Part shown: positions 24,201 to 32,502 of the stretch, piece after piece | How positions within the stretch are numbered: position 1 is the first letter of the stretch | Layout: every line of letters starts with the position of its first letter | Assembly (NCBI RefSeq): GCF_000224145.3 | Contig: NC_020177.2 | Location: forward strand, 4,717,106 to 4,781,105 | Direction of reading: 5' to 3' | DNA length: 64,000 bases | From: Ciona intestinalis | Taxonomy: Eukaryota > Chordata > Ascidiacea > Phlebobranchia > Cionidae | Position numbers and translations under genes: made by a program | The notes under the pieces: generated by a model | What the model saw: only the letters and a program-made list of their open reading frames with translations | Databases searched by the model: none | Told to the model about the DNA's origin: nothing

Positions 24201-25965
24201 TTTTTGTATTTTTAAAGTGCCTTTTAATCTAATACAAATTTCAATTAAAATATAGATAAATCTCCAAAAACCCACTTTAAGAATGCAAATATTTAAAATG
24301 GAATATTGACAATTCAATAATCCATGCGACAAACTAAAAACTTAACGTTTTTACTTAAAATCTCATGAATTTAACTTATCTCAAAATTGTTAAAGTTTTT
24401 ATTGAAAAATAGCCATCATACAATAGTTCGAATCATCTTTTTGGCTGGCTAGCTTTAAAACTCTTATCTCACTACCAGAACAAGGTGATGTTCAAATCAT
24501 CCGAGTTATGCGACGTATGCAAAGCAGCCATTGGCTTCCTTGACCAAGAGGTTGGGGCAAACTCAACCAAAGCTGAAGTAGAAGCTGCACTTGATAACTT
24601 GTGCGTCAAACTACCTGCTTCTCTAAAGGAAACTGTAAGTTGGAATTTAGTAAATGTGATGTGAGTCCTGTGCAGTGGTTGGGCGCTTGCATTGTAACCA
24701 AGGGGTACAGAGTTCAATGCTTGACGCCGACACTAATAGGTGTGTAGTGTGAGTAAAGACATGTAACAGCAACTGTTCTTACCCAGTGGTCTCGTATGGG
24801 ATGTCTAAATATAGTCAATGATATTGAAAAACAAGGTTGTTTGGGTAGTTGGCCAACTTTGGCCTAAATCATGAGTCCTCTGACAAGAATCCACACAGAA
24901 TAAAACTGTTATGTGAATCTGGTCATGATTCAGATCTCAACTTATTGGGCAATTTTCGTCTCCTCAAAATAGAATGCACCAAGTGCTACTAAATTTACTT
25001 TATTTCCACTAACAAAAACAAAGTTCAAACCCTCAACAGTCAACACACAAAGTTAAATATTAACAATTGTCATATTTCAAGTGTGATGACCTAGTGAAAC
25101 AATACACACCAGAAATACTTGACATGATTGAAAACATTGCTGATCCTGATTACATTTGCATCGTAAGTATAAGAATACTTTTGTGTAAGGTTTTCTACTA
25201 TAGTATAAACATATGCCAGTTTTAAATGGTCTTTATTTTGTTCTAAAAATTGGTTGTTTTAGGCTAAAAAATCTATTTTACTGTAATTTTTTTATTTTTT
25301 AAAAGTGGTAAACCTAAAACTACTGAATTTAAGTGTATAGCAGACCCATCATTAGATTTGATATCAATGTTTATTCTCAGCACCTTAAACTGTGTACTGC
25401 ACAAAACCATATGTTGGGTGCAAACCCCTGCACTTTTGGACCAAGTTATTGGTGTAAGAATCAGCAAACAGCTACAGAATGTAATGTAAGTACATTTGGC
25501 TTGTATAGTTAATATGGTGGAAATATATTGTAGTAATTTCAGGGTTACATATTCCCTTTTTTTTGCCTGTTCAAAATCTATTACTGATAGTATGTTAGGT
25601 GGCAAATTTTTCTTCACCAATTGCCCAATTACACAGTAGTTCAGCAACATTGAGAATTGAAACCAATGTCACAGTTTTATGTTCATATGCGTCAAATGTT
25701 ATTATTATCCTTCAATTTAGTGTGTGCAGGTTGTTCTACGACTTATCTAGAACGATAATTTCGTTTCGCGGAAGTCGTGTGGGTAACTGCAAATTCTTGA
25801 GCTAAACGAAACATTGTCACCCATAGAGTTTAGTTTAACTTTTATAATAACTTTACAACCTATAAGTGTTATAATGTTATGACTTTTGAATTACTGTTGC
25901 ATTTAAACTGACATGTGTTTATTTTACAGGCTGTCAGTCACTGCGAAAAGCATGTTTGGGAATAA
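5840..25965 (+). CDS. PSAP: giant prosaposin: SapA-type ends and eleven saposin B-type modules
   Basis: Start ATG 5840 opens a hydrophobic signal peptide (MKSPLCIVILSLVAY). At least 42 phase-compatible exons follow, to TAA 25963-25965; joined in full they give about 1234 residues, against about 524 in human prosaposin. Order: SapA-type domain (CTWGPSYWCK), module A, a Pro-rich linker exon (10024-10110), modules B-E, modules F-K, and a C-terminal SapA-type domain (CTFGPSYWCK). Each module shows the saposin pattern CxxC, C, C, CxxxxxC. Most of modules F-K end helix 1 with an N-glycosylation sequon (NST, NKT or NAT), as in known saposins. Prosaposin is a secretory/lysosomal precursor cleaved into small lipid-binding saposins that help lysosomal sphingolipid hydrolases. 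Odd: modules B-E have duplicated helix exons (see findings), so real transcripts may omit several exons. Identity is very secure; the isoform set is not. Confidence 0.93.
6926..8677 (+). other. PSAP: prosaposin module A (canonical saposin)
   Basis: Three exons: 6926-7066 (helices 1-2, CTLCKEG and QICSDIP), 7854-7910 (helix 3, starts with the fourth cysteine, CKQVVTENF) and 8561-8677 (helix 4, VCSAIGLC, plus a charged linker). Six cysteines. The split immediately before the fourth cysteine is the same border used in modules B-E and K. A linker exon, 10024-10110, rich in Pro, follows. Confidence 0.88.
8309..8490 (-). mobile_element. TAGTAGGGTGGGG MITE, copy 1
   Basis: A roughly 190-bp element with degenerate terminal inverted repeats. 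Left end: GGAGAATGGGGAAGATAGG; right end: ATCTTCCCCCACCCTACTAT. It lies in a prosaposin intron and has no coding capacity. The minus orientation is defined relative to copy 2. Confidence 0.8.
8728..9725. mobile_element. piggyBac-like TTAA element, non-autonomous
   Basis: The element is bounded by TTAA at 8728-8731 and 9722-9725. Directly inside are perfect 13-bp inverted ends, CACTTTCGGCGCC (from 8732) and GGCGCCGAAAGTG (9709-9721). The palindromic core ACGTATATATACGT occurs several times towards the right end. TTAA target duplication is typical of the piggyBac superfamily; no intact transposase is seen. The true length is uncertain because it contains a 50-N gap flanked by a duplicated segment. 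It sits in a prosaposin intron. Confidence 0.75.
9003..9664 (+). repeat. near-identical duplication flanking an assembly gap
   Basis: About 305 bases at 9003-9307 recur at 9358-9664, separated only by N at 9308-9357. The visible differences are a few single-base changes, such as TGATCAGACAC versus TGATCAGGACAC and ACCATTATCC versus ACCATTTATCC. A repeat stopping exactly at both gap edges is typical of an allelic or contig-end duplication by the assembler. Confidence 0.85.
10512..12130 (+). other. PSAP: prosaposin module B with two helix-3 exons
   Basis: Exons: helix 1 10512-10592 (YCADCQAF), helix 2 10756-10818 (KGECDALG), helix 3a 11201-11260 (CMQKAEEAIH), helix 3b 11502-11558 (CKTAVDKYLP), helix 4 12077-12130 (ICNTIKMC). 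All begin and end in phase 0. A further possible helix-2-like exon, 11015-11059 (MFCAQC), has a weak donor and runs into a stop soon after. Keeping both helix-3 exons gives seven cysteines; keeping one gives the canonical six. Confidence 0.85.
11738..11810. repeat. perfect-arm inverted repeat (hairpin)
   Basis: The left arm 11738-11766 contains AGTAACTAAACTTTAAATTA; the right arm 11781-11810 is its reverse complement with few mismatches; the loop is about 14 bases. It lies in the prosaposin intron between helix 3b and helix 4 of module B. Probably a small foldback element. Confidence 0.65.
12488..12684 (+). mobile_element. TAGTAGGGTGGGG MITE, copy 2 (well preserved)
   Basis: Left end TAGTAGGGTGGGGGAAAGAT, right end ATCTTCCCCCAACCCACTAT; internal landmarks ACACATAATATCCAAA, TTTGTTTACTACC and GACGAGAAAATAGAA. 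This copy defines the plus orientation. The TA at both edges fits a Tc1/mariner-type target duplication. Confidence 0.85.
13675..13812 (-). repeat. interspersed repeat with GATTTAGGCCA motif
   Basis: In reverse this reads GTGAGGTACTACAG, then GATTTAGGCCAGTGTTGG, then GGGTAACC. Related pieces occur at 2963-3050, 12703-12745, 17436-17515, 23088-23145, 24840-24905, 30588-30735, 53215-53278, 57305-57365, 57418-57482 and 59466-59550. The recurring core is a GGTCC..ACAGC start and (C)TGGGATTTAGGC..TTGGCCCA. Probably an old SINE or MITE family; class not recognised. Confidence 0.6.
14067..14253 (+). repeat. 74-bp direct repeat enclosing an inverted repeat
   Basis: 14067-14140 and 14180-14253 are nearly identical (CTCTGTAATGCAATCAGTCA...). 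Between them 14154-14170 (ATGACTGATTGCATTAC) is the exact reverse complement of 14070-14086, so the first copy can fold on itself. Located in the module C intron between helix 3a and 3b. Confidence 0.75.
14539..14706 (-). mobile_element. TAGTAGGGTGGGG MITE, copy 3 (degenerate)
   Basis: Shares internal landmarks of the family in reverse (TTTGGTAGCAAACAAAAAAT, CCGTATCCTCGCGACTC, AATATGTGCTAA), but both ends are eroded. It lies in a prosaposin intron. Confidence 0.6.
15190..15284 (-). mobile_element. TAGTAGGGTGGGG MITE, copy 4 (half element)
   Basis: Only the right half remains: ACACGTTCAGG, GGATATTATGTGCT, and an end resembling CATCTTGCCCC..ACTATA. Located in the intron before helix 1 of module D. 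Confidence 0.55.
15678..15766 (+). repeat. long polypyrimidine tract in prosaposin intron
   Basis: A nearly uninterrupted C/T stretch of about 90 bases (TTCTCTTTCCTCCC..) lies in the intron between helix 1 and helix 2 of module D, about 80 bases before the helix 2 exon. It may be simple low-complexity DNA or a binding site for pyrimidine-tract splicing factors. Confidence 0.5.
16189..16412 (+). repeat. imperfect tandem duplication (~95-bp unit)
   Basis: 16189-16285 and 16318-16412 share TTAAAATACAGTTACAC.CATAGTTGTC.AACATA and CTCTTTGATTAATGTG. A diverged third piece is at about 20405-20480 (GATTAATGTGTTGAGTGCAATAT). Located in the module D intron before helix 3a. Confidence 0.65.
17598..19520 (+). 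other. PSAP: prosaposin module E with two helix-2 and two helix-3 exons
   Basis: Exons: helix 1 17598-17684 (LCTDCTAFF), helix 2a 17797-17859 (TEQCSMLG), helix 2b 18029-18094 (GVMYCKQV), helix 3a 18390-18446 (CDSVVAKAID), helix 3b 18669-18725 (CSEFTKEYLPQLW), helix 4 19455-19520 (ICSTLYMC). The last exon has a second in-frame GTAAGT donor after 19556 that would add 12 linker residues. Helix 3b closely resembles that of module C, showing that the multi-exon unit was copied as a whole. Confidence 0.85.
19260..19352 (+). repeat. minisatellite, ~29-bp unit
   Basis: Three to four imperfect copies of a unit containing GTTCTAATGTATTGTTCT followed by GTAAAAA. It lies in the long intron before helix 4 of module E. 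Confidence 0.65.
21428..21610 (+). mobile_element. TAGTAGGGTGGGG MITE, copy 5
   Basis: Left end GTGGGGGAAGATGGGACACC, right end TTCCCCCACCCTACTATA, internal TTTACTACCAAAT. Located in the intron after module G. Confidence 0.8.
21640..21800 (+). repeat. tRNA-derived SINE head
   Basis: CATTGTAACCCAAGGATACC is followed by a T-arm-like hairpin, CCAAG TTCAAGG CTTGG, with a perfect 5-bp stem, resembling a polymerase III B box. The rest does not fold into a tRNA, so this is a SINE, not a tRNA gene. A related, more decayed copy is at about 24668-24800 (CATTGTAACCAAGGGGTACA). Confidence 0.55.
24479..25965 (+). other. PSAP: prosaposin module K and C-terminal SapA-type domain
   Basis: Module K: 24479-24634 (LCDVCKAA, NLCVKLP), 25082-25162 (CDDLVKQY, YICI) and the start of 25381-25485 (HLKLC). 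The last-named exon continues into the C-terminal SapA-type domain (PCTFGPSYWCK, TECN), finished by 25930-25965 (SHCEKHVWE, stop). This matches the carboxy-terminal SapA-like domain of vertebrate prosaposin, which carries lysosomal sorting information. Confidence 0.9.
24668..24800 (+). repeat. tRNA-derived SINE, decayed copy
   Basis: Contains GCATTGTAACCAAGGGGTAC and GAGTTCAATGCTTGACG, matching the head of the element at 21640, then a shared tail (GTAACAGCAACTGTTCTTAC; CCAGTGGTC). Located in an intron of module K. Confidence 0.5.
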
Positions 25966-26811
25966 ATCCTTCAGTTTATTTAAATCCATATATCCATGTA
26001 TAAATATATTATTGTGGCAATAGTTTGTTCATTTAATGCTCTTTAATTTGTTATTGCTGGAACACAATAACTGTTTTTTTTGGTAGATATCAATTTTAGT
26101 TAAAATTAAATTTGTAAACAAAAAGTGTATTAACAGAGTAAATAGGAGCGTAGCTTTTAAAGTATAAACATGTTCTGGTATTTAATGTTTCTAATTTTTT
26201 TTAAATTGCAAAGAATTGTGTGAAAGCGGTGTATTTATAATTAGCAGACTGGTACGCCGCATTTTTCTGTGATTTCATTTCCATTTTTCAATTGATTTTC
26301 GCGGTTTAAACTGCAGCCTAGCTTTAACTATAAGCGCTTACAGTGTGATTATTCAATAGACTTGTACAGTGTGAACTCTGTGTGGTTTTACTAGGAAAGG
26401 GCTTTTTTAGGTATAGTAAGACAGGACTCAATTGTATAACGTTGAGGAATGTGAATGTAGCTACTGTAGTGTCCCTCAGGCTTAACATAGGAATACATAG
26501 GCATAAATGAGACATTAAACTTCAAACTAAATTTGGACAAACTTTGTTATACAATCTGTGCACAAATCACAATCAACCAATAAACTTTTTGTAGTTTCGA
26601 ACTGCTGGTGTCGCATAAGGTGTATTTATTTTTTCTATTTGATAAATACCAAAAGAACCGAAGAGCTGGAGTTTGGAAAAATGAAAACGACTTCTGTGAT
26701 TTATGAATTTTTTCGCGGATTTATCAAGGGGATCCACCGAAGCGCGGAAGATTTAAAATTTCTACATTTTTTCGCGAAAGTTCGAGACAGATGTGTGTAG
26801 AAGTGTAGGAA
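25966..26811. other. intergenic region between prosaposin and the coiled-coil gene
   Basis: No coding exon supported. It should contain the prosaposin 3' UTR and the promoter and 5' UTR of the downstream gene. An AATAAA overlaps the prosaposin stop codon (25961-25966), probably too close to serve as the poly(A) signal. Confidence 0.4.
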
Positions 26812-28959
26812 ATGCCTTCCCCGTCACGAATTCCAAGATGTGTCGTTAAAGGGGTTAATAACAACCCTGAAAAACATGCATCACAAAAGAATTTGCTGTT
26901 ACAAACGAAGTGTTTAACAGAAAAGAACCAAAACAATGAACCAACTCTGGCTGGGCAAAGAAAGAAAGTTGGTCCAAAGCGACTGAAACAACCAAATCCT
27001 GTTAATCAAGAAACAAAGAACGTAGCAGTAGTTAAAAAGTGCGGTTCAGACCGTAGAGGAATATCTGAAATTAAAAGGTATATCGTATATATTATATCAT
27101 GTATAAATTATATTTTTAATTTCTAAAGCAGATGTTATTTGTGTTTTGTCTTAACATAACTAAAACTTCAAAAACTTGTATAACGTTTGGTACTAAAACA
27201 TATGTTTTGTTGATTGGTAATTTGCATGCACAAATTTTAATTTAATTTTGTTCTACCAGCACCAATTTAATGTTCTTTCTACGGTAATTAAATGAATGAA
27301 TGTAACTTGTTTATTATTGAGTGGTCGGTCAATGGCAGTTGTTATAGCAGTGTTTTGTTTTGTGTTTGGCTACGAGTTACCACGAATGTAACTGTGTGGG
27401 TTATTATTTTAAGAGGGATTTTTTGTAATGTATGGCTGAACATTTAGAGAACCCATAAGTGACCACTAGGTTGGAGCATTTACTGTTAAATATTTTGCCC
27501 AAGAAAACACATGACACACAAGAACACAAACACAATGTAGCAATTGGTAAAAACAGTGGAGAGATAATCTGAGATAAGTGGGGTAAATTAAACATAGACA
27601 AGTTTAATGACAACCTTGTGTTTCTGTTTTTTGATGTTGTATACATTCAAGTTATGGTATGTGGTATATTTCAGATCAGAGCAATCTCTGCAAGCAAAAC
27701 TAAAGGAAAGTGAGGATGAATTAGAAGGATTTAAATTAAAGTTGACTCAGTCTGTGCATGAACGACAAGATAAAGAAAATCTTATATTTGACTTGCAACA
27801 AAATGGTAAAATATATATATTTATTTATATATTATTCTATAAATGTAAATTTGCATTCTTCAAATCGACCGAAATCACTGCATTGCTAAACAGTTTTTAA
27901 TTAAATAACAAATATATCTTCATAAATATATAAGTCCTAAGTTGAGCAGTTTGAAAAATATTACTTTGAGAGTTTCTTAAGAATACGTTTTGACAGCTTA
28001 AGCCTAAAGGTTTCCTGAATTAATAGGCCTGCTGGTATAGCTCCTACTCTGTTATGGGTGTGAATTGGTCCTAACTTCTAATTGGACTTAACTTTATTCA
28101 GAATATCAACTGAAGGAAGAAATTAAACAAATGAACTCCAGAAATCTATCTTTGGTGGAAAAACTGGAAAGTTTGAACATTGATCCAATTTCAGGGGAAA
28201 ATATCAAGGTAAGGGTGTGATGTGGTTCGCTAGATGTGGTTTGATGGAGTTTTTTATATATTATATACATATATATATATATTATATTAATATATGTACA
28301 TCATCCAATCTTTTTTTTGATTTGTTATAAATTATCTATTTTGCCAATCTAGACCATTTTATTAGGCTTTAGGATTGTAGAATAGCATATACTACAGGAA
28401 ATAACTAGTATACAATAGAAAGGTATTTCTTAATTTTATTTTTTACAATTGCCTTTTGGCTATTTATGTCAGTGATGCCCAAAACATAACGCTTTTCTTT
28501 TATTGTTTTTATAGTTACTACCAAAATAATGCAGGGGCATTAAAGACTGCTTTGACTGCTTGGTTTTTGCTAAAATCAACCAATTTAATCACAAACGCAC
28601 TGTTTGAAGCCTAAGTTGCCTAATTAATTAATTACCACATTCAAGATTTCAGTCGTACTTGAGAAGTTTCAAGACTACCTGACTGTAAGGTATAAATTTG
28701 TTGAAGACAGGTTTACATTTATTTCTTATACAAAATATCACACTGCGTATATGAATAACGGCTTCTCTCGTACTGCAACAATTAAACTACATTCCAGTTT
28801 GATCAAGATTGTACTGGTTCTTCGGAGCTTGCAAAACACGAGGAAAAAGTCAATGTTGAAAATTTGTTGAGTAGTTTAGAGGATATGGACAAAGTATGGG
28901 AAGACACGCAGAACTTACTTAATGCTGTTAAACTGCCTGAAATCTCTCTTTCAACTTGA
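26812..28959 (+). CDS. short coiled-coil protein with N-terminal SxIP motif, possibly kinastrin-like
   Basis: Four exons (26812-27077, 27675-27805, 28102-28208, 28798-28959) join in phase to 221 residues, ending at TGA 28957-28959. Residues 1-90 are basic and probably disordered, with SRIP near the start; SxIP motifs in basic, Ser/Pro-rich regions bind EB1 at microtubule plus ends. Residues about 90-150 form a heptad-rich coiled coil (LKESEDELEGFKLKL), followed by EKLESLNIDPISGE, which resembles the segment after the coiled coil in kinastrin (KNSTRN/SKAP) as I recall it. Kinastrin is a kinetochore/spindle protein that binds EB1 and is somewhat longer (about 316 residues). The gene model is convincing; the family is a tentative suggestion. 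It is convergent with CHORDC1. Confidence 0.75.
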
Positions 28960-29237
28960 TTCCCATCATGCCTTGGATTACTTATGATGTTTGACTTTAA
29001 TTTTCTTGAGCTACATATTGTCAACAATGCCAACACATTCTGCCATCCATGTGATGTGAAATCGCTTTTATGCTAACTGCCAACACACAATAATGTTATG
29101 GGCAATGGTAAGGGAAAAAGTATGTTTTGTAAAGTTTTTGTTATATTAAATGCAATATATATAGTTTGTAAATACAGAAACTTTATAAAAAATGCTGTTT
29201 AGTTTTAAATTGTTAGGCAGCCAACTTAAAAAACCAG

Positions 29238-29243
29238 AATAAA
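29238..29243 (+). terminator. poly(A) signal of the coiled-coil gene
   Basis: AATAAA 280 bases after the stop codon. The minus-strand signal of CHORDC1 (TTTATT at 29288-29293 on the plus strand) lies only about 50 bases further on, so the two 3' ends overlap or abut. Confidence 0.55.
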
Positions 29244-29287
29244 AAGTTTACAAAATCTGTCTGCTGTGACATAGATTGAGTTTATTA

Positions 29288-29293
29288 TTTATT
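29288..29293 (-). terminator. poly(A) signal of CHORDC1
   Basis: AATAAA on the minus strand, about 235 bases after the CHORDC1 stop codon; a second overlapping copy is at 29281-29286. Confidence 0.55.
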
Positions 29294-29525
29294 TCGCGAA
29301 CACATAAAAAAGTTGTGAAGGTAATACGAAGTATGTATATGTTTTTGTTACAAATGCGATAGACGCTTGTAAACAAGGTCCACGTTCGTAGTTTGAAGCT
29401 GTAAACTCCTGAACTGTTGGGAAGCCAATTTATAAAACCAGGTCAAATTAAAGAATAAGTGCGTGCATGCATTGACAGTATAAATATTTTGTATGAAAAG
29501 ACATGGATGCAAAAATGTTTTTGTG

Positions 29526-31446
29526 TCAGTCAAAAATGACATCATCTATTCCTGACAAGTCACTGTCACTGTCTGACTCTGCTTTCTTTTCCACTTTTGT
29601 TGTCACTTTTAGTTTTTTTTGCTCCTGTTCCTGGACCTCTTCCTTGCTGTCATCCTCCCCCAGTGTTTTCCAGTATAGAGCGTCTCGTTTTCGCAGCGTG
29701 ATCTCAATTTTCGTTCCAGAAACAGTAACTTTGCAAACCTTTGGATCTACCACCTATAACATGACAAAAGGTTTTAAGTTTTGTGAATAAACAAATACAA
29801 CAATGCCTACTTACACCAAACAAATGCATCTGTAGATCAAAATGCTTGTGTCCTTCATAATCGATGTTGGCTTTTAACTGTGAAAAAAATAATCCTTATA
29901 AAACTGGTGAAAAACAGACAACAAAGTAACTTACATAGACTTGGTTTACTTCAAATTTAGAAGTTTCAATGTTTGCATGCTTGGCGAATATAGAGACAAT
30001 AACGTTTGGTCCGGTCTGATGCCAGTCTTTTCGACAAACTGTTTTCTCCTCTGTATTGCTCTTCCACAAATGACTGCCTTTGCTGCATCCAGCTTGGCTG
30101 AGGAAAGCCGTGAAATCGCTCGTCTTACGCTGGCAACACGACCAGTATTTCATCCTGTTTTAAATAGATACATTTGATTTCAAATTTTATAGACTTGTTG
30201 GTAGCATTCAACAATACAATATTAGAATACCTACCCTTCATGGAACACAGGTATTCCAGGGTGATGGTTACATTCTGATAAATCACATGGTGCATTCGCA
30301 TATACCTGGTTTAAACACAATAATAAAGTAATTAAACATATATGCTACAAAGGTTCCAAATCAAAAGTGCATAATACAACAGCCATACCTCTTCACATCC
30401 TCCATTCCGACATTTGGTCCCGATTTTAATAACTCCGTCATCAACAGCTGCGCTCGTTTTCATGGCTTTCAACTTGTCATAAGACGATGTAACTTTAATT
30501 GGAATGCTTATCAAGGGCTCTGTCGAACTAAAATTAAATTTAACTCGATTTATCCTAAATTTGGACACAACTGTTTTTTTGTTTTTTTAAGGGTGAGGTC
30601 CTTGCGAAGGACCTGGGATTTAGGGCAGACTTGGGCCATTACCCCAACACCCATAAAGCCCATTTAGGTCTTTCAAGCGACCGGTGCAGCAAAACCGCAT
30701 TGCAGTCAGACTCATAGACACAGATACAGCTGTTACATTTAACCAAAATTTAAACAGAATCAACAATACCTTGGTCTGTCTAACTCCACAGTATTAATAG
30801 GTTTTGGTGGAGGCGTTATAATTTTCTCTAATATCGAAACTTCTTTATTTTGTTTGGTTGTTTCTACTTTTGCTTTCATTGCTGCTTTTGGTTTTTCATT
30901 GCTATGTTTTCCAGTTGTACAACCCTGGATGTAAAGTCAATGTTATAACTTGCACAAACTGGAAAACTGGGCACTTATAATTTATATTGGCTGCAGATTG
31001 TGTATAACAATAAGATACTCATAATAGCAACATTACAGTTTTAAATGTCACTGTTTTAGCCAGTTAAGCAGCTACTTATCTAAAACACAAGCAAAATCAG
31101 TATTAGCAGAAGAACTGTCAAGAAAAGTCAACGCAGTTTTTCACTCACAGGTATTTTCATAAACTCTGAAAAATCTGTTGTCCTCTTTTTGCAACAAGAC
31201 CAACCCTTTAGTGCATCATGAAAAATTGGACCACCAGAGTGATAGTGGCATGAATCTGTTACAACATTTTCTTGTCATGTTCGTATCCTTTTGTATAAAT
31301 ATGCTACATAGTTCAGTCACCTTGTAAAATTTAACAAAAGTTCACCATTTAAAAACAATTAAGTTATCGACAATATTACCTTCTGTATTCGATGCTGGGT
31401 CGAATTTAGCTCCACAAGACGTGTTATAACACTGAATCTCTGTCAT
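29526..31446 (-). CDS. CHORDC1: CHORD domain-containing protein 1
   Basis: Eight exons in transcript order: 31446-31380, 31255-31149, 30924-30770, 30527-30389, 30305-30235, 30154-29935, 29877-29815, 29753-29526. They join in phase to 349 residues (human about 332). CHORD 1, residues about 5-65, has the Cys/His zinc pattern ([33 protein letters not shown]). CHORD 2, about 149-215, repeats it ([34 protein letters not shown]). A CS/p23-like domain, about 220-310, follows ([26 protein letters not shown]), then an acidic Ser/Asp tail ([12 protein letters not shown]), a likely casein kinase 2 target. The protein is an HSP90 co-chaperone. The ATG is the first in frame. The gene is convergent with the coiled-coil gene and divergent from the lectin-like gene. 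Confidence 0.95.
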
Positions 31447-32502
31447 TTTTTCAACAACGACGGTTATTTTCAAGTGGCAAAGCTTTTATATTGAATAGTT
31501 TTAAATCCAATATTTTGTATTTTGCCGTGAAATAAGGCAGGCGAAGTCTTCTTAATTTACCCCAAAAGCAACACCGCAGTACAGCTTACGTTTTACAACA
31601 ACTGGGAATGGTCAGATAACAACTGGGAATGGTCAGAAAGTTCGAGAAAATACCTTCTGTTGTGAATCGCACGTTAGCTGGCGATAACAATTCAACAGCT
31701 GTAGTAAATATAGACATCGTGATACCGTTGGCACTATATGGGGACTACAACCTAAGAATGCACTATGTTTTGATGTTTATCAGTGACAATAAAGTGTTGT
31801 ACCTGTGTTAGAATCTGTACAGTGAAGTTGAGACCAACATAACTTTTTGCTTGTACGAAAAGTTATGTAACGTACGTGCATTCGTTATACAGTGACATGA
31901 ACAACAATACGATTATCGAAGTGCAAACTTTTCAAAGAAACGTTAATCAACTTCTTAAAATAAACGCGACGGAAGAATTAACCCAACACTTTATGCGACG
32001 TACAAACACAACCTGCCGGAGATAAAAACCATAGAGCCTACCCAAAGAGTTTTAAGAAACTTTTTTTGAATTGAGTCTATTTGCCAAAATTCTGGCGTAT
32101 TCGTTCGTTTGGAGTTTTATATGAACAAAAAGTAGGAAATGCATAAATGTATGTATATATATATATATCCATATATACAGCAGGGTATGGGAAGATGGGA
32201 CACCTTTCTATTCCATTTTTCCCCATTTGGTATAGTAAACATTAAGAGAAACATTCAAGGAATTATGAAATCGTGCCCTTACAACTTTCATAAACCGTTG
32301 TTGGATATTATGGTGTGCCTTACAGAACTATAATATTTGAATTGGAAAGACATGTGACGTAACTCTGAGGTGGCTCAATTTCCGGGTAAGTGGCGGACAT
32401 AATATAGTTATGTATAAAATGGCTATATTCCGTCATTCACTTTCACATTATTCAGTGCAAGCAGTACGTATAGGTAACGGAGATTGTCTTTACTTTCAAA
32501 TC
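31447..32502. other. divergent intergenic region, CHORDC1 / lectin-like gene
   Basis: Shared upstream region of two divergent genes. It holds a perfect ~20-bp tandem duplication at about 31598-31638 (ACAACTGGGAATGGTCAGA twice), a TA microsatellite at about 32152-32172, and one MITE copy. No coding exon is supported. Confidence 0.45.
32177..32331 (-). mobile_element. TAGTAGGGTGGGG MITE, copy 6
   Basis: Left end AGCAGGGTATGGGAAGATGG, then GACACCTTTCTATT. Internal landmarks are in reverse (CATTCAAGGAATTATGAAAT, AAACCGTTGTTGGATATTAT). The right end is eroded. Upstream of the lectin-like gene. Confidence 0.7.

Noticed and set aside
25273-25650. Minus-strand open frame of 125 codons
   Set aside because: It overlaps prosaposin exon 25381-25485 on the opposite strand and has no protein-like features.
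27607-27900. Single long reading of the coiled-coil exon through its flanking introns
   Set aside because: Only 27675-27805 fits splice sites and phase; the flanks are intronic.
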